This document shows positions 25,432-33,975 of a DNA stretch of 64,000 nucleotides, piece after piece. The position numbers and the translations under genes were made by a program. Within the stretch, counting starts at the first letter, position 1. Each line of letters begins with the position of its first letter. The notes under the pieces were generated by a model. The model searched no databases and was not told the DNA's origin. It saw only the letters and a program-made list of their open reading frames with translations. Origin of the DNA: Nostoc commune NIES-4072 (GTDB lineage Bacteria > Cyanobacteriota > Cyanobacteriia > Cyanobacteriales > Nostocaceae). The DNA is taken from contig NZ_BDUD01000001.1 in the NCBI RefSeq assembly GCF_003113895.1, positions 5,371,608 through 5,435,607 of the forward strand, in the 5' to 3' direction.

Positions 25432-26814
25432 ATGGTTTTTCTATTACCTGGTGTCAAGTTTGATCTGGATTTGATTCAAAAGTACGACACTCGCGCACCT
25501 AGATACACCAGTTATCCGCCTGCTACAGAGTTAAGCGAAACATTTACTGAAACTGATTTTAAGGCCGCGATCGCAGCCTCGAATCAACGCAAAACTCCTA
25601 TAAGTTTATATTTCCATATCCCCTTTTGCCAAAGTGCTTGCTATTTCTGCGGCTGTAACACAGTAATTTCCAACAATAAGAATATTGCCAAACCTTACGT
25701 AGAATCTTTAGCTCAAGACATTAAAAACACCGCAGCTTTAATCGATCTAGATAGAAAAGTGCTGCAAATCCACTGGGGAGGCGGTACTCCTAATTACTTG
25801 GATCGTGACCAAATAGAATTTTTATGGAAAAACATCAATCGCCATTTCAACATCGATCCACAAGCAGAAATCTCAATTGAGATTAATCCTCGTTATATTG
25901 ATAAAAATTACATTTTCTTTCTGAGAGAAATTGGATTTAACCGTATTAGTTTTGGCATTCAAGATTTTAATAGCCAAGTTCAAGTAGCTATAAATCGTGT
26001 CCAGCCAGAAGAAATGCTATTTGATGTCATGAGTTGGGTTAAAGAAGCTAAGTTTCAAAGTGTGAATGTAGACCTTATTTATGGTTTACCTTATCAAACC
26101 CGCGAAACATTTCGGGAGACGTTGAAAAAGACTGTTAAGTTAGACCCTGACCGAATTGTTGTTTTTAACTTTGCATATATACCGTGGATCAAACCTACAC
26201 AAAAAAATATTCCTCAAGAGGCGCTACCCCCAGCAGAGGAAAAGTTAGAAATTCTGAAAATGACCATTGAAGAATTGACGAATAACCAATATCTATTTAT
26301 TGGGATGGATCATTTTGCTAAAACTAATGATGAACTAGCGATCGCTCAACGCAATGGCACTCTCAAGCGCAATTTCCAGGGTTACACTACTCACGCTGAG
26401 ACAGAACTGTTTGGTTTTGGTTCTACATCCATCAGTATGCTAGAAGATGCTTATGCTCAAAACCACAAGGAATTAAAGGATTATTATCACACAATTGCAG
26501 CAGGTGCTTTACCAGTTAGCAAAGGTATCAAGCTTACTCAAAATGACATCATCAGACGGGATGTGATCATGGGTATTATGTCTCACTTTCAGTTGCATAA
26601 GCAAGATATTGAAAATAAGTATGATCTCAATTTTGATGAATATTTCTCTGAGGAACTAGAGGCGTTAAAACCACTAGAAGCCGATGGTCTAGTCAATTTA
26701 TCAAAAAATCAGATCCAGATTACAGATATCGGTAGATTACTAGTCAGAAATATTGCCGTCATCTTTGATACTCATACAAGAACACGAGAGACAAAATTTT
26801 CTCGTGCTATTTGA
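25432..26814 (+). CDS. hemN: Oxygen-independent coproporphyrinogen III oxidase (radical SAM)
   Basis: 460 residues from ATG 25432; the open frame reaches further upstream only through a heptamer-repeat region. Decarboxylates coproporphyrinogen III to protoporphyrinogen IX without O2. The radical-SAM cluster motif is CQSACYFC (residues ~62-69), followed by HWGGGTPNYL and the SFGIQDF segment. Cyanobacteria use HemF in air and HemN at low oxygen, consistent with grouping with acsF and ho. Confidence 0.95.
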   Translation: MVFLLPGVKFDLDLIQKYDTRAPRYTSYPPATELSETFTETDFKAAIAASNQRKTPISLYFHIPFCQSACYFCGCNTVISNNKNIAKPYVESLAQDIKNTAALIDLDRKVLQIHWGGGTPNYLDRDQIEFLWKNINRHFNIDPQAEISIEINPRYIDKNYIFFLREIGFNRISFGIQDFNSQVQVAINRVQPEEMLFDVMSWVKEAKFQSVNVDLIYGLPYQTRETFRETLKKTVKLDPDRIVVFNFAYIPWIKPTQKNIPQEALPPAEEKLEILKMTIEELTNNQYLFIGMDHFAKTNDELAIAQRNGTLKRNFQGYTTHAETELFGFGSTSISMLEDAYAQNHKELKDYYHTIAAGALPVSKGIKLTQNDIIRRDVIMGIMSHFQLHKQDIENKYDLNFDEYFSEELEALKPLEADGLVNLSKNQIQITDIGRLLVRNIAVIFDTHTRTRETKFSRAI

Positions 26815-26845
26815 TACTACTTTTATGAATGTCAGATACATATTA

Positions 26846-26882
26846 TCCCCTCAATCTACCTTGAAAATCACGATTGAGGGGA
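26846..26882 (+). terminator. Hairpin after hemN
   Basis: TCCCCTCAATC and GATTGAGGGGA form a perfect 11-bp stem around a 15-base loop, 31 bases after the hemN stop. No long U-run follows, so termination strength is uncertain. Confidence 0.55.
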
Positions 26883-27374
26883 TTTAACTAATTAGGACTT
26901 GGGCATCAGGAATCTATAGTGGTAATTTGCCTGCCGAGGGCAAAAGCTACTACTAATCCCATGCCTAAGTTGATAATCTTTCTTGATAAATATATAGATT
27001 ACATGATCTTGTAGCTGTTTACCCATTTTTTACAAGGAATAAAAGATACTCTTATAGTTTTGACATTATTTCTCAATAAAGTGGTATTGTTAGATCGACT
27101 TAAATCTGCTTTGTCAAAGTCACTTGCGTACAACTTTACCTTGTGACCAAAAAGAGTAGTGGGGACTAAAGAAATTATTGAAAAACAAGCAAGGAGGAAG
27201 AAAAAGAGGAATTGGGGCAGGGTACGGAATGCTTAGGAGGGGAGAAAGTTTCCCCTTTTCCCCCTGCTCCCTGCTCCCCTGCTTCTTCATTTCTCCCAAT
27301 TTCTAATCCCCAGTCCCTCACTGACCAATAGCAGTTTCAGTCACCAGGCGTTGCATGTGTACATGGTGGTGTTA
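26883..27374. repeat. Intergenic region with G-rich/C-rich hairpin repeat (~27210-27300)
   Basis: About 490 bases without a gene. At ~27210-27300 a purine-rich arm (GGGGCAGGG...GGAGGGGAGAAAG) meets a pyrimidine arm (TTTCCCCTTTTCCCCCTGC...), the same repeat style found inside lysC. The rest is AT-rich with no recognised feature. Confidence 0.55.
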
Positions 27375-29480
27375 ATGAGGATTGATAGTTTACTCAGAGT
27401 TTACAAAAGAAAATCAATACGCGTTTTACCCTTAATACTCAGTTTGATATTGGTTTTGTTTGTCGGAAGCCGCACTGTAGCTGTACCAACGAAATCCACA
27501 GAGATATTATGGGATACATACGGTGTGCCGCACATTTACGGTAAAGATGACCAGAGTGCATTTTATGCCTTTGGTTGGGCACAAATGCAAAGTCATGGAG
27601 ATTTACTTTTGCGTCTCTATGGTCAAGCACGGGGACACGCAGCCGAATATTGGGGAGAGGAATATCTGGAGTCAGATCGTTGGGTACAGACTGCGGGAGT
27701 ACCAGAACGCGCTAGTACTTGGTACAAGGCCCAGAGTTCAACTTTTCGTAGTTATCTTGATGCTTTTGCTACTGGGATCAATGCTTATGCAAAAGAAAAT
27801 CCGAAGTTAATTGATGATCAAGTTGAGGTAGTGCTACCAGTCAAGGCAGAAGATGTCATGGCTCACTTACATCGGGTACTCAATTTCACCTTTGTAGTCA
27901 ATCCGGAGTCAGTATTAGACCTGAGCAAAGAAAAGTTACAAGCAGGATCTAATGGTTGGGCGATCGCACCAAGTCATTCTGCCAATGGGAATGCCATGTT
28001 GTTAGCAAACCCACACCTACCTTGGTCAGATTTATTTTTGTGGTATGAAGCTCAAATCACCGCACCAGGGATTGATGCTTATGGGGCAACACTTGTAGGT
28101 ATTCCCGTATTAGCGATCGCCTTTAACAACAACTTAGGTTGGACTCACACTGTTAATACTTATGATGGTTGGGATGTTTATCAACTCACACTGGCAGGTA
28201 ATGGATACCAGTTTGATGACAAAGTTCTTAACTTTCAGACAAAAACTCTCTCCTTAAAGGTGAAGCAGAAAAATGGGTCTTTACAAGAGCAACCATTAAT
28301 AGTAAAAAGTTCCGTCCATGGCCCTGTGGTAGCCGAGAAAAATGGTAAAGCCGTAGCGCTGAGAGTCGCAGGTCTTGACCGACCAGGTGTACTCCAAGAA
28401 TGGTGGGATATGGCCCGATCAAAAAATCTTGCCCAGTTTGAAAAGACACTCCAGCGCCTGCAATTGCCAATGTTTACGGTGATGTATGCGGATCGAGAAG
28501 GGCATATTATGCACCTATTCAACGGTCAAGTTCCAGTACGCTCTAAGGGTGATTTTGAATACTGGCAAGGCATAATCCCAGGAAATACATCTAAAACCTT
28601 GTGGACAAAAATTCATCCTTACCAAGATTTACCGCGCATAGTTGACCCGAAGAGTGGTTGGTTGCAAAATACAAACGATCCACCTTGGACAACTACATTT
28701 CCAGCCGCCATTAAAGCAGATAATTACCCGCCTTACATGGCACCTCGTTTCATGGATTTTCGCTCCCAACGTTCTGTAAGAATGCTGGCTGAGGATGACA
28801 AAATCTCTTTTGATCAAATGGTTGTATACAAGCACTCTACTCGTATGGAACTGGCCGATCGCATTTTGGATGATTTAATTCCGGCTACACGCAAGTACGG
28901 TCAGGACTTAGGGCAAAAAGCAGCTAATGTCTTAGAAGCATGGGATCGGCAAGCTAATGCAGATAGTCGCGGAGCCGTACTATTTGCCTTTTGGGTACAA
29001 CAGATGGACTTAGATAAAACCTTTAGTAAACCTTGGAATGAAAATTATCCACGCACCACACCCGATGGTTTAGCTAATCCTGAAAGTGCAGTCGCAACTC
29101 TGCAAGCAGTTGCAGCAGAGGTAGAAAAGACTTATGGGGCGCTTGATGTACCGTGGGGAAAGGTTTTTCGGCTACGGTTGGGTGATATGGATTTATCTGC
29201 TAATGGTGGGGATGGCAGCCTGGGAATTTTTCGGGTACTGAATTCCGCTCCCGGAGAAAATGGGCAGTTCCAAGCCGTTGCAGGTGATTCCTATGTGGCT
29301 GCAATTGAATTTTCCAACCCTGTACGGGCAATGGCACTCACCAGCTACGGTAATGCAACTCAACCCGGATCGCCCCACATTAGCGACCAGTTACAGATGT
29401 TAGCTAACAAAAAGTTGCGGACAGTGTGGCGCGATCGCTCAGATATTCTTGCTCATCTAGAAGAACGTAAAATATTCTGA
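27375..29480 (+). CDS. Penicillin acylase family (S45) Ntn-hydrolase
   Basis: About 701 residues from ATG 27375. A hydrophobic signal (VLPLILSLILVLFVGS) directs export. Family hallmarks: WDTYGVPHIYG and the AFGWAQMQSHGDLL segment in the alpha part, then the autoprocessing site with nucleophile Ser at ~192 (AGSNGWAIAPS) and NPHLPWSDLFLWYEAQ. The precursor is expected to self-cleave before that Ser into alpha and beta chains in the periplasm. Relatives cleave penicillins, aliphatic amides or acyl-homoserine lactones; the substrate here cannot be told. Standalone gene. Confidence 0.88.
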   Translation: MRIDSLLRVYKRKSIRVLPLILSLILVLFVGSRTVAVPTKSTEILWDTYGVPHIYGKDDQSAFYAFGWAQMQSHGDLLLRLYGQARGHAAEYWGEEYLESDRWVQTAGVPERASTWYKAQSSTFRSYLDAFATGINAYAKENPKLIDDQVEVVLPVKAEDVMAHLHRVLNFTFVVNPESVLDLSKEKLQAGSNGWAIAPSHSANGNAMLLANPHLPWSDLFLWYEAQITAPGIDAYGATLVGIPVLAIAFNNNLGWTHTVNTYDGWDVYQLTLAGNGYQFDDKVLNFQTKTLSLKVKQKNGSLQEQPLIVKSSVHGPVVAEKNGKAVALRVAGLDRPGVLQEWWDMARSKNLAQFEKTLQRLQLPMFTVMYADREGHIMHLFNGQVPVRSKGDFEYWQGIIPGNTSKTLWTKIHPYQDLPRIVDPKSGWLQNTNDPPWTTTFPAAIKADNYPPYMAPRFMDFRSQRSVRMLAEDDKISFDQMVVYKHSTRMELADRILDDLIPATRKYGQDLGQKAANVLEAWDRQANADSRGAVLFAFWVQQMDLDKTFSKPWNENYPRTTPDGLANPESAVATLQAVAAEVEKTYGALDVPWGKVFRLRLGDMDLSANGGDGSLGIFRVLNSAPGENGQFQAVAGDSYVAAIEFSNPVRAMALTSYGNATQPGSPHISDQLQMLANKKLRTVWRDRSDILAHLEERKIF

Positions 29481-29827
29481 GGTTAATAGTCTGTTTCTAG
29501 CACTTGCGATGTCGGCGACGGGCTACGCCTACGCCCAAAAATTTCTAATTTTCTAGAGATATTTGGAGCGATCATCGTATGACCGTCCCTTCTCTACGTT
29601 CCCTGCGGGACGCTGACGCGAACGCGTACTGTGTCGCAGACAAACGCTGTGTGTAGCTTGCTTCGACCTCAGAGTACGCTCGAATTAAAAATTGAGAAAA
29701 TTTTTAATTCCTCAAAGGAGTTAACGGGAATTTATTTTGAAAAGCAATTGCAGTTTGTAACAAGTAATTTAATCTAACATAAGCCTAAATAACACTGCTA
29801 ATTTTGACTAGTGAACCAGGAGACAAG
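29481..29827. repeat. Intergenic region with degenerate small dispersed repeats
   Basis: About 350 bases with no gene. GCGATGTCGGCGACGGGCTA and GCCTACGCCC (29508-29537) resemble the 21-bp HIP1-inserted repeat. At ~29585-29670 a mosaic of TCTCTACG / GCGGGACGCTGACGCGAACGC / GTGTAGCTTGCTTC fragments recalls other Nostoc repeats. Confidence 0.6.
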
Positions 29828-30259
29828 ATGGAAAGCAACACCATAGCGTGGTGGATATATGCATTACTTTCGGCTGGCTTTGCAGCATTGACAACTATTT
29901 TTGCCAAAATTGGCATAGAAAATATTAATTCTAATTTAGCAACAGCAATCCGAACTGTTGTTATCTTAGTAATTGCTTGGGGAATTGTATTTTTTCAAGG
30001 AAATGTAGTTAATATTTTAGCTATTTCCCAAAAAACGATGATCTTCTTATTATTATCTGGGCTATCTACAGGATTATCATGGATTTTTTACTTCCAAGCT
30101 TTACAAACAGGAAAAGCCTCCCTTGTAGCACCAATTGATAAATCAAGCTTGGTATTAGTTTTATTGTTTTCAGTAATTTTTCTGGGAGAACCATTAAACT
30201 TGAAGATAATATTAGGAAGCAGTTTAGTAGTTGTGGGTACTTTAGTTCTAATCCTTTAA
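29828..30259 (+). CDS. Small EamA/DMT-type membrane protein (half-size)
   Basis: 143 residues from ATG 29828 with AGGAGACAAG directly upstream. About four to five helices: one EamA domain only (WIYALLSAGFAALTTIFAKIG, IFYFQALQTGKASLVAPIDK), whereas most family members have two. Half-size members act as dimers and export small metabolites. Cyanobacterial versions are usually single genes. Substrate unknown. Confidence 0.85.
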   Translation: MESNTIAWWIYALLSAGFAALTTIFAKIGIENINSNLATAIRTVVILVIAWGIVFFQGNVVNILAISQKTMIFLLLSGLSTGLSWIFYFQALQTGKASLVAPIDKSSLVLVLLFSVIFLGEPLNLKIILGSSLVVVGTLVLIL

Positions 30260-30590
30260 ACTAATTGAGTATGTACTTACAAAGTATTTTAATTCATCTC
30301 CAAAAAGTTAGATTATTTTTTACATCTTAAGGTAGATATCAAAAACTATAATGTTAGTGTTTAGTTCGAGATGAAGTAACGTCTAAACTTGTGTATTCAA
30401 TAATTCCTGATTTATCTGACAAAACTTTCGTTTAGGATTTTTATTTATAGAATAGAAATGCCAATTTCCATCTGAACCTTGGTGTAAAGTTTTTTGTCTA
30501 ACTTTTGGATTTAGCATTTATCCCATCTGGTAGAAAGAAATGTGAATCAGAGTTGATAACTTAGATACAAGTGAGATTGTTGAGGCAGTT
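30260..30590. other. Intergenic, no gene seen
   Basis: 331 AT-rich bases before the broken GlsB-like gene. No hairpin, repeat or reading frame stands out; it presumably contains that gene's promoter. Confidence 0.5.
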
Positions 30591-30891
30591 ATGAGTATTC
30601 TTGCTTGGGTAGTTTTAGGACTTTTAGCAGGTGCGATGCCTAACGGCAAGCTACGCCTACGCTAAAACTGTTTATCCTGGTTATCAAGGTGGTGGAATTC
30701 TCTCCACAATGATTTTGGATATTATTGGGGCTTTCGTCGGTGGAAGTCTATTTACCTTGCTACGAACAGGAACTCTGCAAATTACTGCGGCTGGCGCTGG
30801 TTTAACTCTTCCAGGTATTTTAGTAGCTGTGATCGGTGCAATTGTTGCTATTTATCTATGGGGATTAATCAGAAGAAGCAGCAATGCTTAA
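30591..30891 (+). pseudogene. GlsB/YeaQ/YmgE family membrane protein, frameshifted by a 22-bp repeat
   Basis: The frame starts at ATG 30591 (MSILAWVVLGLLAGA), then enters a 22-bp dispersed repeat and stops at 30663-30665. The rest of the protein continues in another frame (KTVYPGYQGGGILSTMILD, ending WGLIRRSS). Deleting 30638-30659 restores GCGATCGCT and a single ~91-residue frame reading AGAIAKTVYPGYQ, the standard family sequence (three helices, stress-associated). A GTG at 30631 could start the second part but would lack the first helix. Confidence 0.85.
30638..30659. repeat. 22-bp small dispersed repeat inside a HIP1 site, disrupting a gene
   Basis: GCCTAACGGCAAGCTACGCC plus TA, inserted between GCGAT and CGCT. 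One base longer than the two 21-bp relatives at 18251 and 56173, so it shifts the reading frame of the GlsB-like gene. Confidence 0.85.
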
Positions 30892-31063
30892 TCGCTGATT
30901 GGCAGTTATCAACACTAACATGACTACTGTATTTTATTGGTCTTCTAGTGAAACAGTTTGAGAAACTATTAAATCTCAAATTACCTAATTGTTGAAAGAT
31001 GCTAGGAGACAATAAAATAGGTTGTTAATTCTGTAAAATCATAATTTTTGGAAGTGTAAATCT

Positions 31064-31756
31064 ATGTTTTTTCACAAAAAAGAGCCTATTCATGCAGTTA
31101 ACGTTACTGAACCAAATCCTCGTTTTGCTCAGTTGCTTTTAGAGCAGTTTGGCGGAGCTACTGGAGAACTTAGTGCAGCACTTCAATATTGGGTTCAATC
31201 ATTCCATGTCGAGAATGCTGGAATTAAAGACATGCTTCAAGACATTGCAATCGAGGAATTTAGCCATTTAGAAATGGTTGGTAAACTCATTGAAGCTCAT
31301 ACTAAAAATACGGATCAAACAGAGGCTTATAAAAGCACTCTCTTTGCAGTGCGAGGAATTGGGCCTCATTTTCTAGATAGTCAGGGTAATGCTTGGACTG
31401 CAAGTTACTTGAATGAAGGTGGCGATGTAGTCCGTGATTTGAGAGCTAATGTTGCAGCTGAAGCTGGCGCTCGTCAAACTTACGAAGAGTTAATTAAGTT
31501 GGCAACTGACAAAGGAACCCAAGAGACTTTAGTCCATCTGTTAACACGAGAAATTTCTCATACCCAGATGTTTATGAAAGCTCTAGATTCGCTGGGTAAG
31601 TTGACAGATCCGTTCTTTGGTAATATTAAGCCAGATGAAACTGTTGCTCTTTACTACAACTTATCTACAGACGGCAATGGTCAAGATGAGCGTGGCCCTT
31701 GGAATTCTGAGCCAACATTCAAATACATTGCGAATCCGTTAGAAACTCACTCTTAA
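31064..31756 (+). CDS. Manganese catalase
   Basis: 230 residues, ATG start, no signal. Di-manganese ferritin-like catalase that breaks down H2O2: Glu/His ligand helices at GATGELSAALQYWVQS, IAIEEFSHLEMVG, NVAAEAGARQTYEEL and REISHTQMFMKAL. Length equals that of cyanobacterial Mn catalases such as KatB of Anabaena. Cytoplasmic. Standalone, 170 bases behind the GlsB-like pseudogene; both families are stress-associated. Confidence 0.92.
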   Translation: MFFHKKEPIHAVNVTEPNPRFAQLLLEQFGGATGELSAALQYWVQSFHVENAGIKDMLQDIAIEEFSHLEMVGKLIEAHTKNTDQTEAYKSTLFAVRGIGPHFLDSQGNAWTASYLNEGGDVVRDLRANVAAEAGARQTYEELIKLATDKGTQETLVHLLTREISHTQMFMKALDSLGKLTDPFFGNIKPDETVALYYNLSTDGNGQDERGPWNSEPTFKYIANPLETHS

Positions 31757-31800
31757 TTTCATTGATTGCAGTGAGAGCTTCTTGAAAACTCCTAATTATT

Positions 31801-31821
31801 AGGTGGGCTATTTGCCCACCT
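31801..31821 (+). terminator. Terminator after Mn catalase
   Basis: AGGTGGGC-TATTT-GCCCACCT, a perfect 8-bp GC-rich stem followed by TGTTT, 45 bases after the catalase stop. Confidence 0.65.
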
Positions 31822-31921
31822 TGTTTAGCAATAGTTAAACTATTTGTCTACATCAGGGATTTTTGAGGGAGAATTTAGCTTTATCCAACCTAAAGCAATC
31901 TTAAATCATTCGTGAACAACA

Positions 31922-31954
31922 AGATTCCCGATTTCTTAGAGAAGTCGGGAATCT
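31922..31954. repeat. Hairpin AGATTCCCGA...TCGGGAATCT
   Basis: Perfect 10-bp arms around 13 bases in the 387-base gap between Mn catalase and the DUF3891 gene. No U-run on either side, so it looks like a small palindromic repeat rather than a terminator. The rest of the gap shows no gene. Confidence 0.5.
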
Positions 31955-32143
31955 AAATCGATAAGTATTTGCTGATATTGATTTGGATGCAACACGCGCT
32001 TTGGATACATGTTTCTGCGCGATATTGAAATTAAGCTACACTGAAGAAGTCAGAGCGATCGCCTCTTCAAATCTACCCCGACGTTTCTGAATTCAGAAAT
32101 TAATTCAACTCAAAATCAAAACTAAGAATCAGGAGATTGATTT

Positions 32144-32884
32144 GTGATTGTCAACGCTACGCCAAATGGTTGGGAAGTTATTTATCACCGCGCCCATGCT
32201 TTATTAGCAGCTCAACTTGCAGGACAATGGCGGCGTAAAGATGCTCCAGCAAGGTTATATGAAACTGTCGCTGCAATTTCCCATCACGATGACCTAGAAA
32301 AAGAGTGGGAAGAGGACATTCTTACTGAAGCAGGTGCGCCACTGGACTTCATGCTCTCTTCAAATGCCGATGTTGATGCTGGTGTCCAAAAGTTGGCTGA
32401 TCTGGCAAAGAATGCCCTTTACCGTGGACGATGGGTGGCTTTATTAATTTCCATGCATATCAGCCGTTTAAATGAGTCAAGCCGGGGTCAGTTTCCAGAA
32501 TTAGACAAACTTCTAGATGAGCAACTGCAAAACCAGCAACGTTGGCGCAAAGAATTAGGCATCGAAAAGGAAGAAGTTGATGCAGCCTATGCATTTATGC
32601 AATGGTGCGATCGCCTTTCTCTGATTTTATGTCAGCAAGAACTACCTGCTGATGAGCGGTTTTTAGAAATTAGCAAGGGCCCTGAAGGTCAACGCTATGA
32701 CATCATGCAGCGTAGCGATAACTTGGTTGTTGTCAAACCCTGGCCCTTCCAAGACGATAAATTCACGGTCAACGTCGAAGCTTGCGAACTCTCCCAAATT
32801 AAATTTGAGAGCAGCACTGAACTAACTCAAGCACTACAAGAAGCTCCCATCAAGGTACTAGAGTGGACATTCGTTAAAAGTTAG
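32144..32884 (+). CDS. DUF3891 family protein
   Basis: 246 residues, GTG start with AGGAG eight bases upstream. Matches DUF3891 across its length: N-terminal YHRAHALLAAQLAGQWRR, AAISHHDDLEKEWEED, and LLISMHISRL, with conserved His/Asp residues (HR.H, HHDD, H) that resemble an HD-type metal site. Function unknown; a hydrolase is plausible. Soluble. No operon partner. Confidence 0.85.
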   Translation: MIVNATPNGWEVIYHRAHALLAAQLAGQWRRKDAPARLYETVAAISHHDDLEKEWEEDILTEAGAPLDFMLSSNADVDAGVQKLADLAKNALYRGRWVALLISMHISRLNESSRGQFPELDKLLDEQLQNQQRWRKELGIEKEEVDAAYAFMQWCDRLSLILCQQELPADERFLEISKGPEGQRYDIMQRSDNLVVVKPWPFQDDKFTVNVEACELSQIKFESSTELTQALQEAPIKVLEWTFVKS

Positions 32885-33041
32885 ACAGTTGTCGCCGCCA
32901 TAGTCAGTAATTCAAGCCTCCAGATACAGGCTTTTGGTGTTGGAATTTCTCTGGCTTTTCAATAAAAAAGAGCCAGAGAACTAACTCTCTGGCTCAAAGC
33001 CGGAGACAAAAAAATCATCAAATAAAAGCTGAGGTAACAAC

Positions 33042-33302
33042 CTAAATTCTTCCCAGGTTATGCAATCCTAAGATAACGCCCACTCCTAAGATATGACCAA
33101 AGGCAGTAGTTGCTAAAAGGGCTGGTAAACCAAAACCACCAAAAAAATTGGCTGAGGGTAGTCCTGGTTCTGCGTTGGGATATTTAATGGTAGATTTACC
33201 AAAGGCAATGGCAACGATATTAACGATAATCATAATCAGTGCAACTGTCGGACTCCATTGCAGAGGTGTAGTTGCGGCAGCTAGTAGGGTTGAAGTAAAC
33301 AC
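33042..33302 (-). CDS. psaK: Photosystem I subunit PsaK
   Basis: 86 residues, ATG start. Two membrane helices (WSPTVALIMIIVNIVAIAFG and ANFFGGFGLPALLATTAFGH) with the PsaK-typical loop KSTIKYPNAEPGLP between them. Peripheral PSI subunit at the rim near PsaA that helps couple antenna. Monocistronic; nothing on the same strand downstream. Confidence 0.95.
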   Translation of the reverse strand: MFTSTLLAAATTPLQWSPTVALIMIIVNIVAIAFGKSTIKYPNAEPGLPSANFFGGFGLPALLATTAFGHILGVGVILGLHNLGRI

Positions 33303-33975
33303 CTGATTTGCTCCTGAAATTTATTAATGATTGCAAATATAATCTGAGACTTTCCGAAGCAAATTCAAGAAATTACCCGATTTTGCATTAATATTTAACA
33401 CTTATTTTCACTACTTAATACAACGTGAGTTCAACGGCATTAATTCAGAACTTAGGCAAAAATCGCCAAAAAGCCTAATTTGTCGGACTGCTTTCTCTAC
33501 AGGAGGCTGTGCGTCCGGTTGCTTTTTCACTATGTCAAACTCACGTTAATGCATGTATCTATGGAATTATATCTACACAAAGAAGACGAGAACTATAATA
33601 TTTCTCTATCAAAAGCATTAGATATTTTGAATCGATTATAGCAATCCGACATGAAATAAAAGAACGTACTGAAGCTAAAAGTCCGTATTTATAAGCTTTT
33701 CAGCAATTTTGATTTTTAATTTCTTAAAAAGAAAAAATATAATTTTCATCTACCAAAAATCTGAAATCTAAAGATAACAATTTTCTATATCTAAAGAAAT
33801 TAAATATTTGTTGTATTTGATCTAATAGTATACTTCTGGCAGAAGATGTAAAAAAATATTAGGCATAGTAAATTAAAATCAATATTAATCAAGGTTCCTG
33901 AACAATTCGGGCAAGTGTGCTATACACGAGTTTGGAACAGCTTAAAACTTTGTTAAAATCAGCAACACACAAACT
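33303..33975. other. Intergenic region with a MITE-like element (33422-33547)
   Basis: 673 bases containing the promoters of psaK (minus) and the glycosyltransferase (plus). The inverted-repeat element is described separately. The remainder is AT-rich with no further feature recognised. Confidence 0.5.
33422..33547. repeat. MITE-like inverted-repeat element
   Basis: Ends AACGTGAGTTCAAC (33422-33435) and GTCAAACTCACGTT (33534-33547) are inverted repeats (12 of 14). Short flanking similarity TAATACA / TAATGCA could be a target duplication. The 126-base interior has no coding frame. Confidence 0.55.
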
